A stretch of DNA of 64,000 bases from Enterocloster alcoholdehydrogenati (GCF_013282095.1 NZ_BLTJ01000013.1:1-64000); one strand, 5' to 3'; positions 1 through 8,404 are shown, counted from the stretch's first letter. Numbers and translations: made by a program. The notes: a model not told the origin generated them from the sequence alone.

Positions 1-60
1 AGAGGTGGAAGTGCAGCAATGTACGGAGCTGACTGATACTAATCGGTCGAGGGCTTAACC
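1..60 (+). rRNA. rrl: 23S rRNA, 3' end (partial)
   Basis: The first 60 bases match the conserved 3' terminus of bacterial 23S rRNA, including the stretch GATACTAATCGGTCGAGGGC followed by TTAACC. Only the end of the gene lies in the window. It is followed within 85 bases by a tRNA array, and there is no room for a 5S gene between them. Confidence 0.93.
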
Positions 61-143
61 AGACGGTATAGGAGCAGGAGAGAGTTGTTGTGGCTTGGTA
101 GTTCAATATGTGGTTTTGAAGGTATGTATATACCTTTGAAAAT

Positions 144-217
144 GGCCCGGTGGCTCAGCTGGTTAGAGCGCCGCCCTGTCACGGCGGAGGTCGACGGTTC
201 GAACCCGTTCCGGGTCG
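144..217 (+). tRNA. tRNA-Asp (GTC)
   Basis: A cloverleaf folds with acceptor GGCCCGG paired to CCGGGTC, anticodon stem CCGCC/GGCGG and loop CTGTCAC, giving anticodon GTC. The T-loop is TTCGAAC. It is the first tRNA after the 23S gene. Confidence 0.96.
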
Positions 218-255
218 TTTTTCTTCTTAATACATTTGCTGATAATTTTACAGTT

Positions 256-328
256 GGGGTCTTAGCTCAGCTGGGAGAGCATCTGCCTTACAAGCAGAGG
301 GTCACAGGTTCGAGCCCTGTAGGCCCCA
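256..328 (+). tRNA. tRNA-Val (TAC)
   Basis: The acceptor GGGGTCT pairs with AGGCCCC. The anticodon stem TCTGC/GCAGA closes the loop CTTACAA, so the anticodon is TAC. A standard T-loop TTCGAGC is present. Confidence 0.96.
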
Positions 329-370
329 TTGAATGTATTATTTATCAGAAAGTGTGTATAATATCAATAT

Positions 371-452
371 GGGCGAATTCCCGAGTGGCCAAAGGGGACA
401 GACTGTAAATCTGCTGGCACTGCCTTCGGTGGTTCGAATCCACCTTCGCCCA
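371..452 (+). tRNA. tRNA-Tyr (GTA)
   Basis: This class II tRNA has acceptor GGGCGAA paired with TTCGCCC, anticodon loop CTGTAAA (anticodon GTA) and a long variable arm. Its 82-base length fits tRNA-Tyr. Confidence 0.95.
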
Positions 453-504
453 CTAAAATGCAGGTTGACAAATTGTCGTCAGGCATTTATACTAAATATA
501 TTAG

Positions 505-578
<74 letters not shown>

Positions 579-605
579 TTTTTTATGCTTAGGCATAAGG
601 AAAAG

Positions 606-680
<75 letters not shown>

Positions 681-687
681 AACGTAG

Positions 688-720
688 GAGAATTACCTTT
701 TCATGGGTGGTTCTCTTTTT
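688..720 (+). terminator. terminator after tRNA-Phe
   Basis: GAGAATTACC pairs fully (with G-U pairs) with GGTGGTTCTC across a short loop and is followed by a T-run. It lies just inside the element, so it should stop rrn/tRNA transcription from entering it. As a result tRNA-Lys at 23,393 is cut off from its original operon. Confidence 0.85.
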
Positions 721-794
721 TTGTATTTACATCCCCTTCGTAGGATTTCCTATATCAAAAAAGGTAGTCCTATTTACAGAAGGGAGCGGAAACT

Positions 795-1730
795 ATGCAG
801 AAAATCAGCATGACAAAGAAGAACCATCTGACAGCAAGCGAAGCATTTGAATTATTTATTAGAAAGTGTAAAATCAAAAATCTAACAGATTTATCTATTG
901 AATCTTATCAGAAAAAAATGGTTCATTTCTGGGAGTTTTATGGGAAAGATACTTTAGTGGAATTGATTTCATCTGATACAATAGATGAATATATTCTATG
1001 GCTCAGAGAACACACAAAAGGAAATGACATTACCATTAACTCCTACCTAAGAACTATTCGAGCGTTTCTTTATTATTGTATGGAATGCGGATATGTTTCA
1101 CATTTTAAAATCCAACTTATAAAAGCAGAAAAAGAAATCAAAGAAACATATACAGATGAAGAATTGTTAAAGTTGTTAAGCAGACCCGATATGGAATCCT
1201 GTTCTTTTTCTACCTATAAGACATGGGTATTTGAAAATTATTTATTAGGAACTGGGAATAGAATCAGTACTGCTTTAGAAATCAAAATAAATGATATTAA
1301 CTTTAATGATGGTATGATTACACTGAGAAAGACAAAGAATAGAAAGCAACAGATTATACCACTCTCAAACACGCTAGGAGACATTCTACAGGAATATTTG
1401 GTTATACGTGGAGGAAGTCCTGATGATTATCTTTTTTGTAACGAATATGGCTTACAAGCGTCTTGCAGAACATATCAGCAATTAGTTAGACGATACAATA
1501 TAAAACATAATGTCAATAAAACATCCTGCCATGCATTCCGCCATACGTTTGCTAAGAATTTTATTATGGCTGGTGGCGATATGTTCCGCTTACAGAAAAT
1601 ATTAGGACATAGTGATTTAACTGTGACAAAAGAATACGTTGCTATTTGGGGACAAGATTTACAGATTGATTTTGAAAAATTTAATCCACTGGATCGCTTA
1701 AAAAAGAATAAAACAATAATAAGAATGTAA
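795..1730 (+). CDS. tyrosine recombinase / integrase of the tRNA-Phe element
   Basis: This 311-residue protein has an N-terminal SAM-like core-binding domain (about residues 12-105) and a C-terminal catalytic domain. Visible active-site features are the Arg in GTGNRIS, the HAFRHTF box (H-x-x-R), the LGH motif and a C-terminal Tyr in TKEYVAI. The enzyme should integrate and excise the element at the tRNA-Phe 3' end, because the gene starts 115 bases from attL. It is preceded by GGGAGCGG and followed by a perfect hairpin terminator. It resembles XerC/D-like integrases of Firmicutes elements and is unlike the Tn916-type integrase at 11,081. Confidence 0.93.
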   Translation: MQKISMTKKNHLTASEAFELFIRKCKIKNLTDLSIESYQKKMVHFWEFYGKDTLVELISSDTIDEYILWLREHTKGNDITINSYLRTIRAFLYYCMECGYVSHFKIQLIKAEKEIKETYTDEELLKLLSRPDMESCSFSTYKTWVFENYLLGTGNRISTALEIKINDINFNDGMITLRKTKNRKQQIIPLSNTLGDILQEYLVIRGGSPDDYLFCNEYGLQASCRTYQQLVRRYNIKHNVNKTSCHAFRHTFAKNFIMAGGDMFRLQKILGHSDLTVTKEYVAIWGQDLQIDFEKFNPLDRLKKNKTIIRM

Positions 1731-1735
1731 GTATG

Positions 1736-1768
1736 AGGGATGCCCTAAAACAGGGTGTCCCTATTTTA
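1736..1768 (+). terminator. terminator after the integrase
   Basis: AGGGATGCCCT and AGGGTGTCCCT form an 11-bp stem with a five-base loop, followed by TATTTTA. It separates the integrase from the next gene. Confidence 0.8.
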
Positions 1769-1787
1769 ATATACGAAAGGAGTATTC

Positions 1788-2981
1788 ATGGTAAAATCTG
1801 ATTTAATTAATTTAACGCAAAGACAATTTACTGATGTTATGGAACGGGAAGCCATAGAAATAGAGGACTATTATACACATGAAAAATATAAAGTAATATT
1901 CAGAAAATCCAGTCGAGGAGCAAAATCGAATGATTCTGTAATCATTTTCTATCCACAAAATACCAATATACAGAAAGGAACTATGTTTCTGTTAAAAGGT
2001 GAGAAGTATCTGGTAATGACAAAAGACGCTTTAGAGAGTGATGTGTATTTTACTTCTGGAGCATTTAGATGTAATGCTAATGTAATTGTATATGAAGGTA
2101 GTACTGCTAATGGAACCAGAAATGCAGCATGGTATCATGAAGTACCATTTGTAGTAAATACATTATCTGGAGTAAATCCCTCTGGTTCTTTTATAGAAAT
2201 TGTGAATGGAAATTTATCTATGCACACAAGTCAACAGGATTTCTTGGATAATGTGGAAATCAATAATGAAATATTAGATTTTGGTGGACGATATGAAATT
2301 GTTAATAACTTCTTTTTAGATGGTATTCATAACTTATATTTAAAGAAAAACCAAATCAATTCCAATGATAAGTATGTGGGTATTTTATATGTGAATGATT
2401 TATATGTAGGACAAGAGATTCCATTACATAGCATTATTGTTAATACAGAAAATTATAATTCTTACAAAAAGGATTTTGGTAATGAAGAATACACAGTATC
2501 CAATGATGCAGCACAGATAAAGGATGGAGTATTAACTGCAATGAAAGAGGGTACATTTACAATTACTTTAAAAAATCCTATTGGTGGCAGAGATTACACT
2601 TCACCTGTAATTACTGTTGGGAATAAAAAACCTGATCCGCCTGATCCAGAAGAACCAGTTATTACATGGGAAATTAGTGATGATTTTGTAAGTGGCGATA
2701 CATTATATTATTCACCAGAAGCATTTGGATATAATGATTATAATGTAACAGCAACACCATCTGAAGAAACAGATTTAGTACCTTCATGGAAAATATTTTT
2801 TGATGGAGAAGAATATACAGATGAAGATATTGTAGACTATATTCGGATTGATTTAAGCAATCCTTATATTTATCATTTTACTCTTATCAATAAAAACTTA
2901 GTGGGTTATGAAATTAGAATAGAAGCATGGGTTGATGGTATCAAAATAGGGAGTACTCCTGATGCGAGAGTTCGACAATGA
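1788..2981 (+). CDS. phage structural-like protein with C-terminal Ig-like domain
   Basis: The 397-residue protein starts after a good AAAGGAG site. Its N-terminal 110 residues look like a small phage head-closure or minor structural domain, in style: an acidic start, then FYPQNTNIQKG and VYFTSGAFRCNANVIVY. Residues of about 195-275 resemble a bacterial Ig-like (BIg2) fold, including the AMKEGTFTITLKNPIG strand pair. A Pro/Asp linker (KKPDPPDPEEP) leads to a second beta-rich domain. There is no signal peptide or anchor. I infer a virion decoration or host-attachment role; the assignment is by resemblance only. Confidence 0.55.
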   Translation: MVKSDLINLTQRQFTDVMEREAIEIEDYYTHEKYKVIFRKSSRGAKSNDSVIIFYPQNTNIQKGTMFLLKGEKYLVMTKDALESDVYFTSGAFRCNANVIVYEGSTANGTRNAAWYHEVPFVVNTLSGVNPSGSFIEIVNGNLSMHTSQQDFLDNVEINNEILDFGGRYEIVNNFFLDGIHNLYLKKNQINSNDKYVGILYVNDLYVGQEIPLHSIIVNTENYNSYKKDFGNEEYTVSNDAAQIKDGVLTAMKEGTFTITLKNPIGGRDYTSPVITVGNKKPDPPDPEEPVITWEISDDFVSGDTLYYSPEAFGYNDYNVTATPSEETDLVPSWKIFFDGEEYTDEDIVDYIRIDLSNPYIYHFTLINKNLVGYEIRIEAWVDGIKIGSTPDARVRQ

Positions 2982-4100
2982 TGATGAACACTTGATGATT
3001 TATGATGCTTAAAAAAGTCAATAAAACTAAACAAAATAATAAATCTCAGTAAGTATACTATTGAATGGCAAATGTATGCAAGATATAACGAGAAATGTAA
3101 AATCTACCACTTTTTTAAAATGCTAAAAACTCAATAGAATAATAGGGAAAATTATAATAATTTTCATCTCAATAAGCCTGCTATAATGAAGAAGATAGTG
3201 GACAATAATTATTCATGAGTTATTACAGAGTGTTGAACCAAAACTAAGAGAAACCAAAAAGAGTGAGTGTTTTTAAAATGCTAATAATTCAATAGAATAA
3301 TAGAAAATTTTATAATATTTTTTATCTTAATAAGTCCGCTATTATGAAGAAGATAGTGGACACTTAACTGTTTTTAGCAATGAAAAACATCAATAAAACT
3401 AAGCAGAATAATATGTGATGGATTATCCATATATGAAGAGTATTTTTATATTCCGACATTTATAAAAACGATACCTAAAAATTTCAATGAAACTTGACAA
3501 ATTTATAAATTGGAATAGAGGTACTTTAGGAAAGAAGAACAGTTAAAATTATGATGTCGTGTTTTGCGACACCATCTATTACTGATTAACGGGCGAAATT
3601 TTTCGCCTGTTGAATCTTACTTCCAAATGTATTTTAGACAGCGGAAAATGCCAATAGTGTTACAGAAAATTAAGGTTATGAATTCGTCCGTTATATGAGA
3701 GGGAAACAAAAAATGTCCCACCAGTTCATGAAAGTTATATTTGTAAAAAAATCTATGTAGACAAAAAGAAATTATAAAATATATTTTCTATTAGATATGC
3801 CCCTTTTAGGGAGAGTAAAAGAACAAAAAATGTCACGTTATAGAAAATATACTAAATCACTAAAAACTTCAATAAAACTAAGCAGAATAATATTTTAGCG
3901 TAACATAAAATACGCCCCTTTTAGGGAAAGTATTGAGCAAATAAAAAATATCTTTAAATGTGGACTCGTAGTTATAATAAAAGTATATTTTATATAGGAA
4001 ATATGCATATAGTAAAAACTAAGATAATGACAATAAGGGGACGGGCAAAAATGTAAACATACTCGCCCCCATTGCTTAGATGAATAAAGTATAAAGCCAA
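2982..4100. repeat. gene-free AT-rich tract with dispersed repeats
   Basis: No convincing gene lies in this 1.1-kb tract. A motif close to TCAATAAAACTAAGCAG followed by AATAATA occurs at 3,018, 3,390 and 3,869. Shorter forms (TCAATAGAATAATAG) lie at 3,131 and 3,289, and a diverged copy lies at 3,484. Most copies follow CTAAAAAC. Around 3,112-3,215 and 3,270-3,365 a longer unit is repeated, ending in ATGAAGAAGATAGTGGACA. GCCCCTTTTAGGG occurs at 3,798 and 3,914. The spacing is too irregular and the copies too diverged for CRISPR. Confidence 0.75.
3553..3614 (+). other. two adjacent hairpins in the non-coding tract
   Basis: TGTCG-TGTTTTG-CGACA is followed within 30 bases by a ten-pair stem, AACGGGCGAA with TTCGCCTGTT. 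Together they could belong to a structured RNA or an origin. Neither has a proper T-run, so plain termination is less likely. Confidence 0.5.
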
Positions 4101-4130
4101 AATTTTATGGTAAGTTTTGATGATTTTGTA

Positions 4131-4155
4131 GTAGGTTCAAACCCTGCCTCCTCCA
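4131..4155 (+). pseudogene. orphan 3' end of a tRNA gene (T-arm and acceptor)
   Basis: GTAGG-TTCAAAC-CCTGC is a good T-arm. It is followed by CTCCTCC and the discriminator A, as in a tRNA whose 5' acceptor would be GGAGGAG. No such 5' half lies upstream. It looks like an attachment-site relic, and it lies 150 bases before the left end of the nested Tn916-type element. The amino acid cannot be told. Confidence 0.6.
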
Positions 4156-4247
4156 AATTAAAGTATAAATCATCTGGGCGAAATAAAAATAAGGATACGA
4201 GGATTTATCCTGCCACTGGTTGCCAAAATAAATACGTTTGTAAAAGG

Positions 4248-4276
4248 GAACTTGTTTACACAGGTTCTTTTTTTGT
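4248..4276 (+). terminator. hairpin with T-run downstream of the tRNA fragment
   Basis: GAACTTGT pairs with ACAGGTTC (one G-U) across TTAC and is followed by seven T. It resembles a tRNA-operon terminator, which strengthens the view that 4,131-4,276 was captured from a tRNA locus. Confidence 0.65.
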
Positions 4277-4364
4277 TATAAAAATTTATATAAATTTTAT
4301 ATCTGATTTTTGATTATCCGCATAAACACTATACTTTCAAGCATTTTGAAATATAGGAAAGCAC

Positions 4365-4410
4365 TCATTTTACCACGAATTTACCACGATTGAATGAGCC
4401 TTGATATGAC
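4365..4410. repeat. left-end integrase arm sites and inverted 15-mer
   Basis: TTTACCACGA occurs at least once here beside the related TTACCACGAA, in two close copies. GAGCCTTGATATGAC at 4,396-4,410 is the exact reverse complement of 11,039-11,053, between xis and int. Such terminal repeats fit Int and Xis binding at the left end of the element. Confidence 0.6.
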
Positions 4411-4421
4411 GTAAGAATTTG

Positions 4422-4452
4422 AAAAGGACACCGTATAGTTTGGTGTCCTTTT
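4422..4452. terminator. bidirectional terminator beyond the surface-protein gene
   Basis: AAAAGGACACC and GGTGTCCTTTT form an 11-bp stem with a nine-base loop. It ends transcription of the minus-strand surface-protein gene. Confidence 0.85.
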
Positions 4453-4496
4453 ACATGAAAATCATTAGTCGCTATTGATTGTTATTATACATTTTG

Positions 4497-5615
4497 TTAA
4501 TTGTTCTTATTTCTTTTACGTTTTTTACCGAATAAAACAGCTAATACACCGGTTGAACCAGCAAACATAGAAGTAAACAATCCTACGTTTGTCATATCAC
4601 CTGTTTTTACAGGGTTCTTTTGTCCGCTAGGCTTTGTTGGAGTAGTTGGCTTGCTCGGTTTCTGTGGCTGTTGTGGACTTACAGGTTTATTTGTTGCTTT
4701 TTCTTTTACGGTAACTGTAATTGTTTTTTCAGTAATTGCACCATTTTTATCTACTACACGGAAAGTTACATGATAAGTGCCAGCCTTAGAAGTATCTACA
4801 TCATTTGCAATAATGTTATCTTTTGTTAAAATAATCGTTCCGTCCTCTTTATCTGTTGCTGTCACATTTGCCAATGGATCGAACGTATCGCCTACATTCA
4901 ATGTAACATCATTTGCTGAAATGATTGGAGCAGAGTTAAGGTCGCCTGTATTTTGTTTCACAGTTACAGTAATCGTTTTTTTAGCAGAAGCTCCGTTTTT
5001 ATCTGTTACTTTATAAGTCACATGGTAAGTACCAGCCTTAGAAGTATCTACATCATTTGCAACAATATTATCTTTTGTCAAAGTGATAGTTCCGTCCTCT
5101 TTATCTGTTGCTGTTACATTTGCCAATGGGTCGAAAGTATCGCCTACATTCAATGTAACATCATTTGCAGAAATAGTTGGTGCTGTATTATCTTCTCCTT
5201 GTGAGTTTAACGATAATTCTACTTTTAAAACAACGTTTCCGTCTTTATAAGTACCGCAATCATACTCATAAGTAACTGGTTTTTTTACATCATCTACCGT
5301 TATAATTCCTGTATCTTTATCTAAAGTTCCATTTGCAGTAACTTTTACTTTTGAAATATCTATTCCTTGTTCAACATCTTTTTTTAAGTCGATTTTATTC
5401 CCTTTAATATCAATATAACCGTTGCCTACAAAAGCATGATTATTTTCAAGAACTTTATTCTCTCCGACATTTAACCAGTATAAATCATCGCAAATTAATT
5501 TTTTAATTTTTGTGTTTTTACTTATATCAAGACCTCTTATCCCTTGTTCAAAAATTTCACCGCAACGTAGCATTTCAAGTTCTAAATTATTGCTTAAATC
5601 TAACAATTGCTTCAT
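4497..5615 (-). pseudogene. C-terminal part of a split LRR / sortase-anchored surface protein
   Basis: This 372-residue frame is the 3' part of the gene whose 5' part ends at 6,982. It begins inside a leucine-rich repeat (LLDLSNNLELEMLRCG). It continues through a beta-rich stretch and two nearly identical Ig-like (DUF5011/HYR-type) repeats of about 85 residues, each starting ISANDVTLNVGDTFDPLAN. A Pro/Lys/Thr wall-spanning segment follows (PQQPQKPSKPTTPTKPSGQK). The tail has a sortase motif variant NPVKTGD, a hydrophobic segment and KKRKRNK. It lacks its own signal peptide, so unless rejoined it cannot be surface-displayed. The apparent ATG start is internal to the original gene. Confidence 0.85.
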
Positions 5616-5673
5616 TTTTACTGTTTAAAATACGTCTTAATTCTTCAAGTATTTTGAGTTCTTCCTTCTCCAT
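5587..5673 (-). pseudogene. 5' stub of delta (ParA-type partition ATPase)
   Basis: The frame starts at 5,673 with MEKEELKILEELRRIL and SKNEAIV, which I recognise as the N-terminus of the Inc18 delta protein. It then runs into RFKQ and a stop, where surface-protein DNA begins. The Walker motif is gone, so the stub is not functional. It marks the right breakpoint of the inserted segment. Confidence 0.75.
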
Positions 5674-5719
5674 AACTACGCCCCATTCTTTTTTTGTATA
5701 GTAATATTGTATCATTAGG

Positions 5720-5782
5720 AATCACAAATCACAAGTGATTTGTGATTAATCACTTGTGATTTGTGATAAGTGATTTGTGATT
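5720..5782 (-). promoter_or_regulatory. nine contiguous WATCACW heptads (omega operator / parS relic)
   Basis: The 63 bases divide exactly into nine unspaced heptads, in order AATCACA, AATCACA, AGTGATT, TGTGATT, AATCACT, TGTGATT, TGTGATA, AGTGATT and TGTGATT. All match WATCACW in one orientation or the other. This is the known binding pattern of the Inc18 omega repressor, which also acts as the centromere of the delta-omega partition system. It lies directly upstream of the delta stub, as in those plasmids. No omega gene is present in the window. Confidence 0.85.
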
Positions 5783-5790
5783 AATATATA

Positions 5791-5812
5791 AAAGCCCTGT
5801 TTAAAGGGCTTT
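5791..5812 (-). terminator. terminator after the topB fragment
   Basis: AAAAGCCCT-GTTTA-AAGGGCTTTT forms a perfect stem with A/T flanks, placed five bases after the topB stop codon. Confidence 0.85.
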
Positions 5813-5817
5813 TATGC

Positions 5818-6076
5818 TTATTTTGAAAAAGAGATAAAATCAATATATCCCTTTTCTCCGATTTTTACAACGGCATTGTAGGACTTTTTCTCTTTGTTTT
5901 TGATTCCTTTTACCAGGGTTTCTTTTCCTTCTAGTAATTCTTTTACATTTGTTTTGGTTAGTTTTTTCTTTCTAAAGTGTTCAGCTAAAGTAAACTTACA
6001 TTCAGGATAATTTGAACAACCATAAAACGATTTTTTTAACACAATATTGTTGCCACACTTAGGACATTTTCCTACA
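5818..6076 (-). pseudogene. topB: topB fragment (topoisomerase III C-terminus)
   Basis: The frame reads from about 6,076 down to the stop at 5,818. It includes CPKCGNNIV and CSNYPECKFT, one four-Cys zinc finger, and then the NAVVKIGEKGYIDFI tail of plasmid topoisomerases. Only about 80 of roughly 700 residues remain and the catalytic Tyr domain is missing, so it is a remnant. The 5' limit coincides with the Tn917-like inverted repeat. Confidence 0.8.
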
Positions 6077-6077
6077 A

Positions 6078-6148
6078 GGGGTCCCGAGCGCTTAGTGGGA
6101 ATTTGTACCCCTTATCGATACAAATTCCCCGTAGGCGCTAGGGACCTC
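6078..6148. repeat. 28-bp palindromic arms, Tn917/Tn551-like terminal repeat
   Basis: GGTCCCGAGCGC... at 6,080-6,107 and its near-complement ending GCGCTAGGGACC at 6,119-6,146 face each other with an 11-base spacer. The outward GGGGTCCCGAGCGC start resembles the terminal inverted repeats of the Tn3-family elements Tn917 and Tn551, classic erm(B) carriers. That identification is from memory. Confidence 0.6.
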
Positions 6149-6243
6149 TTTAGCTTCTTGGAAGCTGTCAGTAGTATATCTAATAATTTATCTCCATTCC
6201 CTTTAGTAACGTGTAACTTTCCAAATTTAAAAAAGCGACTCAT
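6112..6243 (-). CDS. small ORF downstream of erm(B)
   Basis: This 43-codon frame starts MSRFFKFGKLHVTKG four bases after the erm(B) stop, with a good GGGAGGA site eight bases before the ATG, so it is probably cotranslated. It ends inside the palindromic repeat, which suggests truncation of a longer gene. It is a familiar companion of erm(B), but I know no function for it. Confidence 0.6.
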   Translation of the reverse strand: MSRFFKFGKLHVTKGNGDKLLDILLTASKKLKRSLAPTGNLYR

Positions 6244-6247
6244 AGAA

Positions 6248-6985
6248 TTATTTCCTCCCGTTAAATAATAGATAACTATTAAAAATAGACAATACTTGCT
6301 CATAAGTAACGGTACTTAAATTGTTTACTTTGGCGTGTTTCATTGCTTGATGAAACTGATTTTTAGTAAACAGTTGACGATATTCTCGATTGACCCATTT
6401 TGAAACAAAGTACGTATATAGCTTCCAATATTTATCTGGAACATCTGTGGTATGGCGGGTAAGTTTTATTAAGACACTGTTTACTTTTGGTTTAGGATGA
6501 AAGCATTCCGCTGGCAGCTTAAGCAATTGCTGAATCGAGACTTGAGTGTGCAAGAGCAACCCTAGTGTTCGGTGAATATCCAAGGTACGCTTGTAGAATC
6601 CTTCTTCAACAATCAGATAGATGTCAGACGCATGGCTTTCAAAAACCACTTTTTTAATAATTTGTGTGCTTAAATGGTAAGGAATATTCCCAACAATTTT
6701 ATACCTCTGTTTGTTAGGGAATTGAAACTGTAGAATATCTTGGTGAATTAAAGTGACACGAGTATTCAGTTTTAATTTTTCTGACGATAAGTTGAATAGA
6801 TGACTGTCTAATTCAATAGACGTTACCTGTTTACTTATTTTAGCCAGTTTCGTCGTTAAATGCCCTTTACCTGTTCCAATTTCGTAAACGGTATCGGTTT
6901 CTTTTAAATTCAATTGTTTTATTATTTGGTTGAGTACTTTTTCACTCGTTAAAAAGTTTTGAGAATATTTTATATTTTTGTTCAT
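6248..6985 (-). CDS. ermB: 23S rRNA (adenine-N6) methyltransferase Erm(B)
   Basis: The 245-residue product matches Erm(B) in length and throughout: [18 protein letters not shown], the SAM-binding [10 protein letters not shown], and NIPYHLST, the N-(I/L/V)-P-Y catalytic motif. It dimethylates A2058 of 23S rRNA and gives macrolide-lincosamide-streptogramin B resistance. The ATG overlaps the stop of the truncated surface-protein frame (ATGA) and follows CGAGGAGTGATTAC. Sequence further upstream is surface-protein DNA, so the usual erm(B) leader peptide and attenuator are absent. Expression is probably constitutive or driven by the surface-protein promoter. The frame is intact. Confidence 0.97.
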   Translation of the reverse strand: MNKNIKYSQNFLTSEKVLNQIIKQLNLKETDTVYEIGTGKGHLTTKLAKISKQVTSIELDSHLFNLSSEKLKLNTRVTLIHQDILQFQFPNKQRYKIVGNIPYHLSTQIIKKVVFESHASDIYLIVEEGFYKRTLDIHRTLGLLLHTQVSIQQLLKLPAECFHPKPKVNSVLIKLTRHTTDVPDKYWKLYTYFVSKWVNREYRQLFTKNQFHQAMKHAKVNNLSTVTYEQVLSIFNSYLLFNGRK

Positions 6986-8055
6986 GTAATCACTCCTCGT
7001 AAAATATATTTTAGAAAGATAAATTGTTTCTTTCTAAGTGTTTCATTTAATTTTTTAATAGTTGTATCATGACAAAAAAGGCGTGTCAGTTTTGTGTTTT
7101 TTGTTACATCTAATTCAGCTATATTTGTCCTATAACATGATAGTTGTTTCAAATTAGGGTTCTTACTTATATCAAGTGTTTTTACTTTTGTATCTCCTAT
7201 ATCTAAAGTGACTAATTGCGGATTATGTGTGACATCAAGTTCCATTAATCCTGTATTGCTACAAGATAGTTGTTCTAAGTTAGGATTGTTTGTTACATCT
7301 AAATTGGAAATAGAGGTACTATCTGCAAATAACGTATTCAATTTTTCATTCTTAGATACATCAAGACTGTTAATTGATGTATTATCGCAAACGAAAGCTT
7401 CCAAATTCGGATAACGTGTTAAATCAACGCTTCCTACTTTTGAAGAACGACAATCTAATCTTTTTAAAGATGAGTTTTTAACCGGACTTAAGTCTGAAAC
7501 AGAAGTCGTAGAAACATCTAAAGACTGCAAATTTGTTAGATATTGAATACCCTCTAATGAAGATATCGTTTTCATACCATGTAAGTTTAAGAATTGGGCT
7601 TTTGATATTTCATCAACAGATAACACACTATCGCCGTCTTTATCAAATTCTGCAATGATTTGTTCTCTAAATACTTTGTCTGGAAAATGTGTTTCATCAA
7701 TAGCAATGCTTCCAGCTTTTACTTCTGTATTTTTGCTTGCTTCAACGGTCTTATCTTCGGTAACCACTTCTTTTTCTGGTGTTGCAGGTGTTTCCTGTTT
7801 TGTACTTTCTTCTTTTAAAGTTTCTGCATTTTCAGCAGTTTCTTCCTGTTCCTTGTCTGTTATATTCTCTTGTACTTCTGCGTTTTCTGTTTTCTGTTCC
7901 ACAGGAACTTGCTCTGTCTTGTTTTCTTCTACAACGGCTTCCTGCACAACTTCTGTGTTTTCCTGTGCCATGACAGGAGTAGGAAGCCCTGTAAGTGCAG
8001 TTGTTGTTCCAATCATCAATGCGGAACTTACTGCAAGGACTTGTTTTTTCTTCAT
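6982..8055 (-). pseudogene. N-terminal part of split LRR surface protein, fused to erm(B) start
   Basis: The frame opens with a signal peptide (MKKKQVLAVSSALMIGTTTA to VMA). A Glu/Thr/Lys-rich stalk occupies residues 30-115, and an EF-hand-like spot DKDGDSVLSVDEI lies near residue 140. Some ten leucine-rich repeats of the LDVTKNPNL type follow. The LRRs stop near residue 340, after which [11 protein letters not shown] leads to a stop overlapping the erm(B) ATG. The rest of the gene lies at 4,497-5,615. Without the sortase signal the product would be secreted rather than anchored. The start has a clear AAGGAG site. Confidence 0.85.
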
Positions 8056-8098
8056 AGTTTGTTCACTCCTTATTTTTCATAAATTCTTTGCATAGAAA

Positions 8099-8139
8099 AA
8101 CGCACAAACTCCCCCTTATAACTGGATAATCTGTGCGTT
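8099..8139 (-). promoter_or_regulatory. 5'-UTR hairpin ahead of the surface-protein/erm(B) unit
   Basis: On the minus strand AACGCACA pairs with TGTGCGTT across a 25-base loop, and T residues follow. It lies about 45 bases before the start codon and could act as a leader attenuator. Confidence 0.45.
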
Positions 8140-8179
8140 CTGTTTATTATTGATAGAATTGAAAAAAGGGCAGAATTTA

Positions 8180-8233
<54 letters not shown>

Positions 8234-8404
8234 GCAAGCGTAACAATGTGTGAACATGACTGTCAACCCTTTCTTTCAAAAAAATTCAATCCTTGCTTCT
8301 ATACAAAAAACATTATACTGGAAACAAACACTTCTTTCAATCTTTTTATGCGTGCAAGATAAAAAAATTGAGACATCACACTTTTCCTTTTTTCCTCTTG
8401 AGTA

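Larger units (their letters stand above)
5607..6998 (-). mobile_element. Inc18-derived erm(B) segment inside the surface-protein gene
   Basis: The roughly 1.4-kb insert, read on the minus strand, contains erm(B), a 43-codon ORF, a Tn917-type inverted repeat, the 3' end of topB with its terminator, nine omega heptads and the first codons of delta/parA. It is flanked on both sides by leucine-rich-repeat coding sequence. The order top - heptads - delta is that of pSM19035/pAMbeta1-type plasmids (from memory). Junctions are inferred from where homology to the surface protein stops. Confidence 0.75.

Noticed and set aside
3018..3892. possible CRISPR array in the left gene-free tract
   Set aside because: Repeat copies differ in length and sequence and spacing is irregular (about 95 to 385 bases). 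No cas gene is present.
2982..4100. possible retron or diversity-generating element from the paired hairpins and repeats
   Set aside because: No reverse transcriptase is encoded anywhere in the window, and no template/variable repeat pair was seen.
4107..4313. 68-codon ORF
   Set aside because: It reads through the orphan tRNA 3' end and a terminator, with no ribosome-binding site. It is a chance frame.
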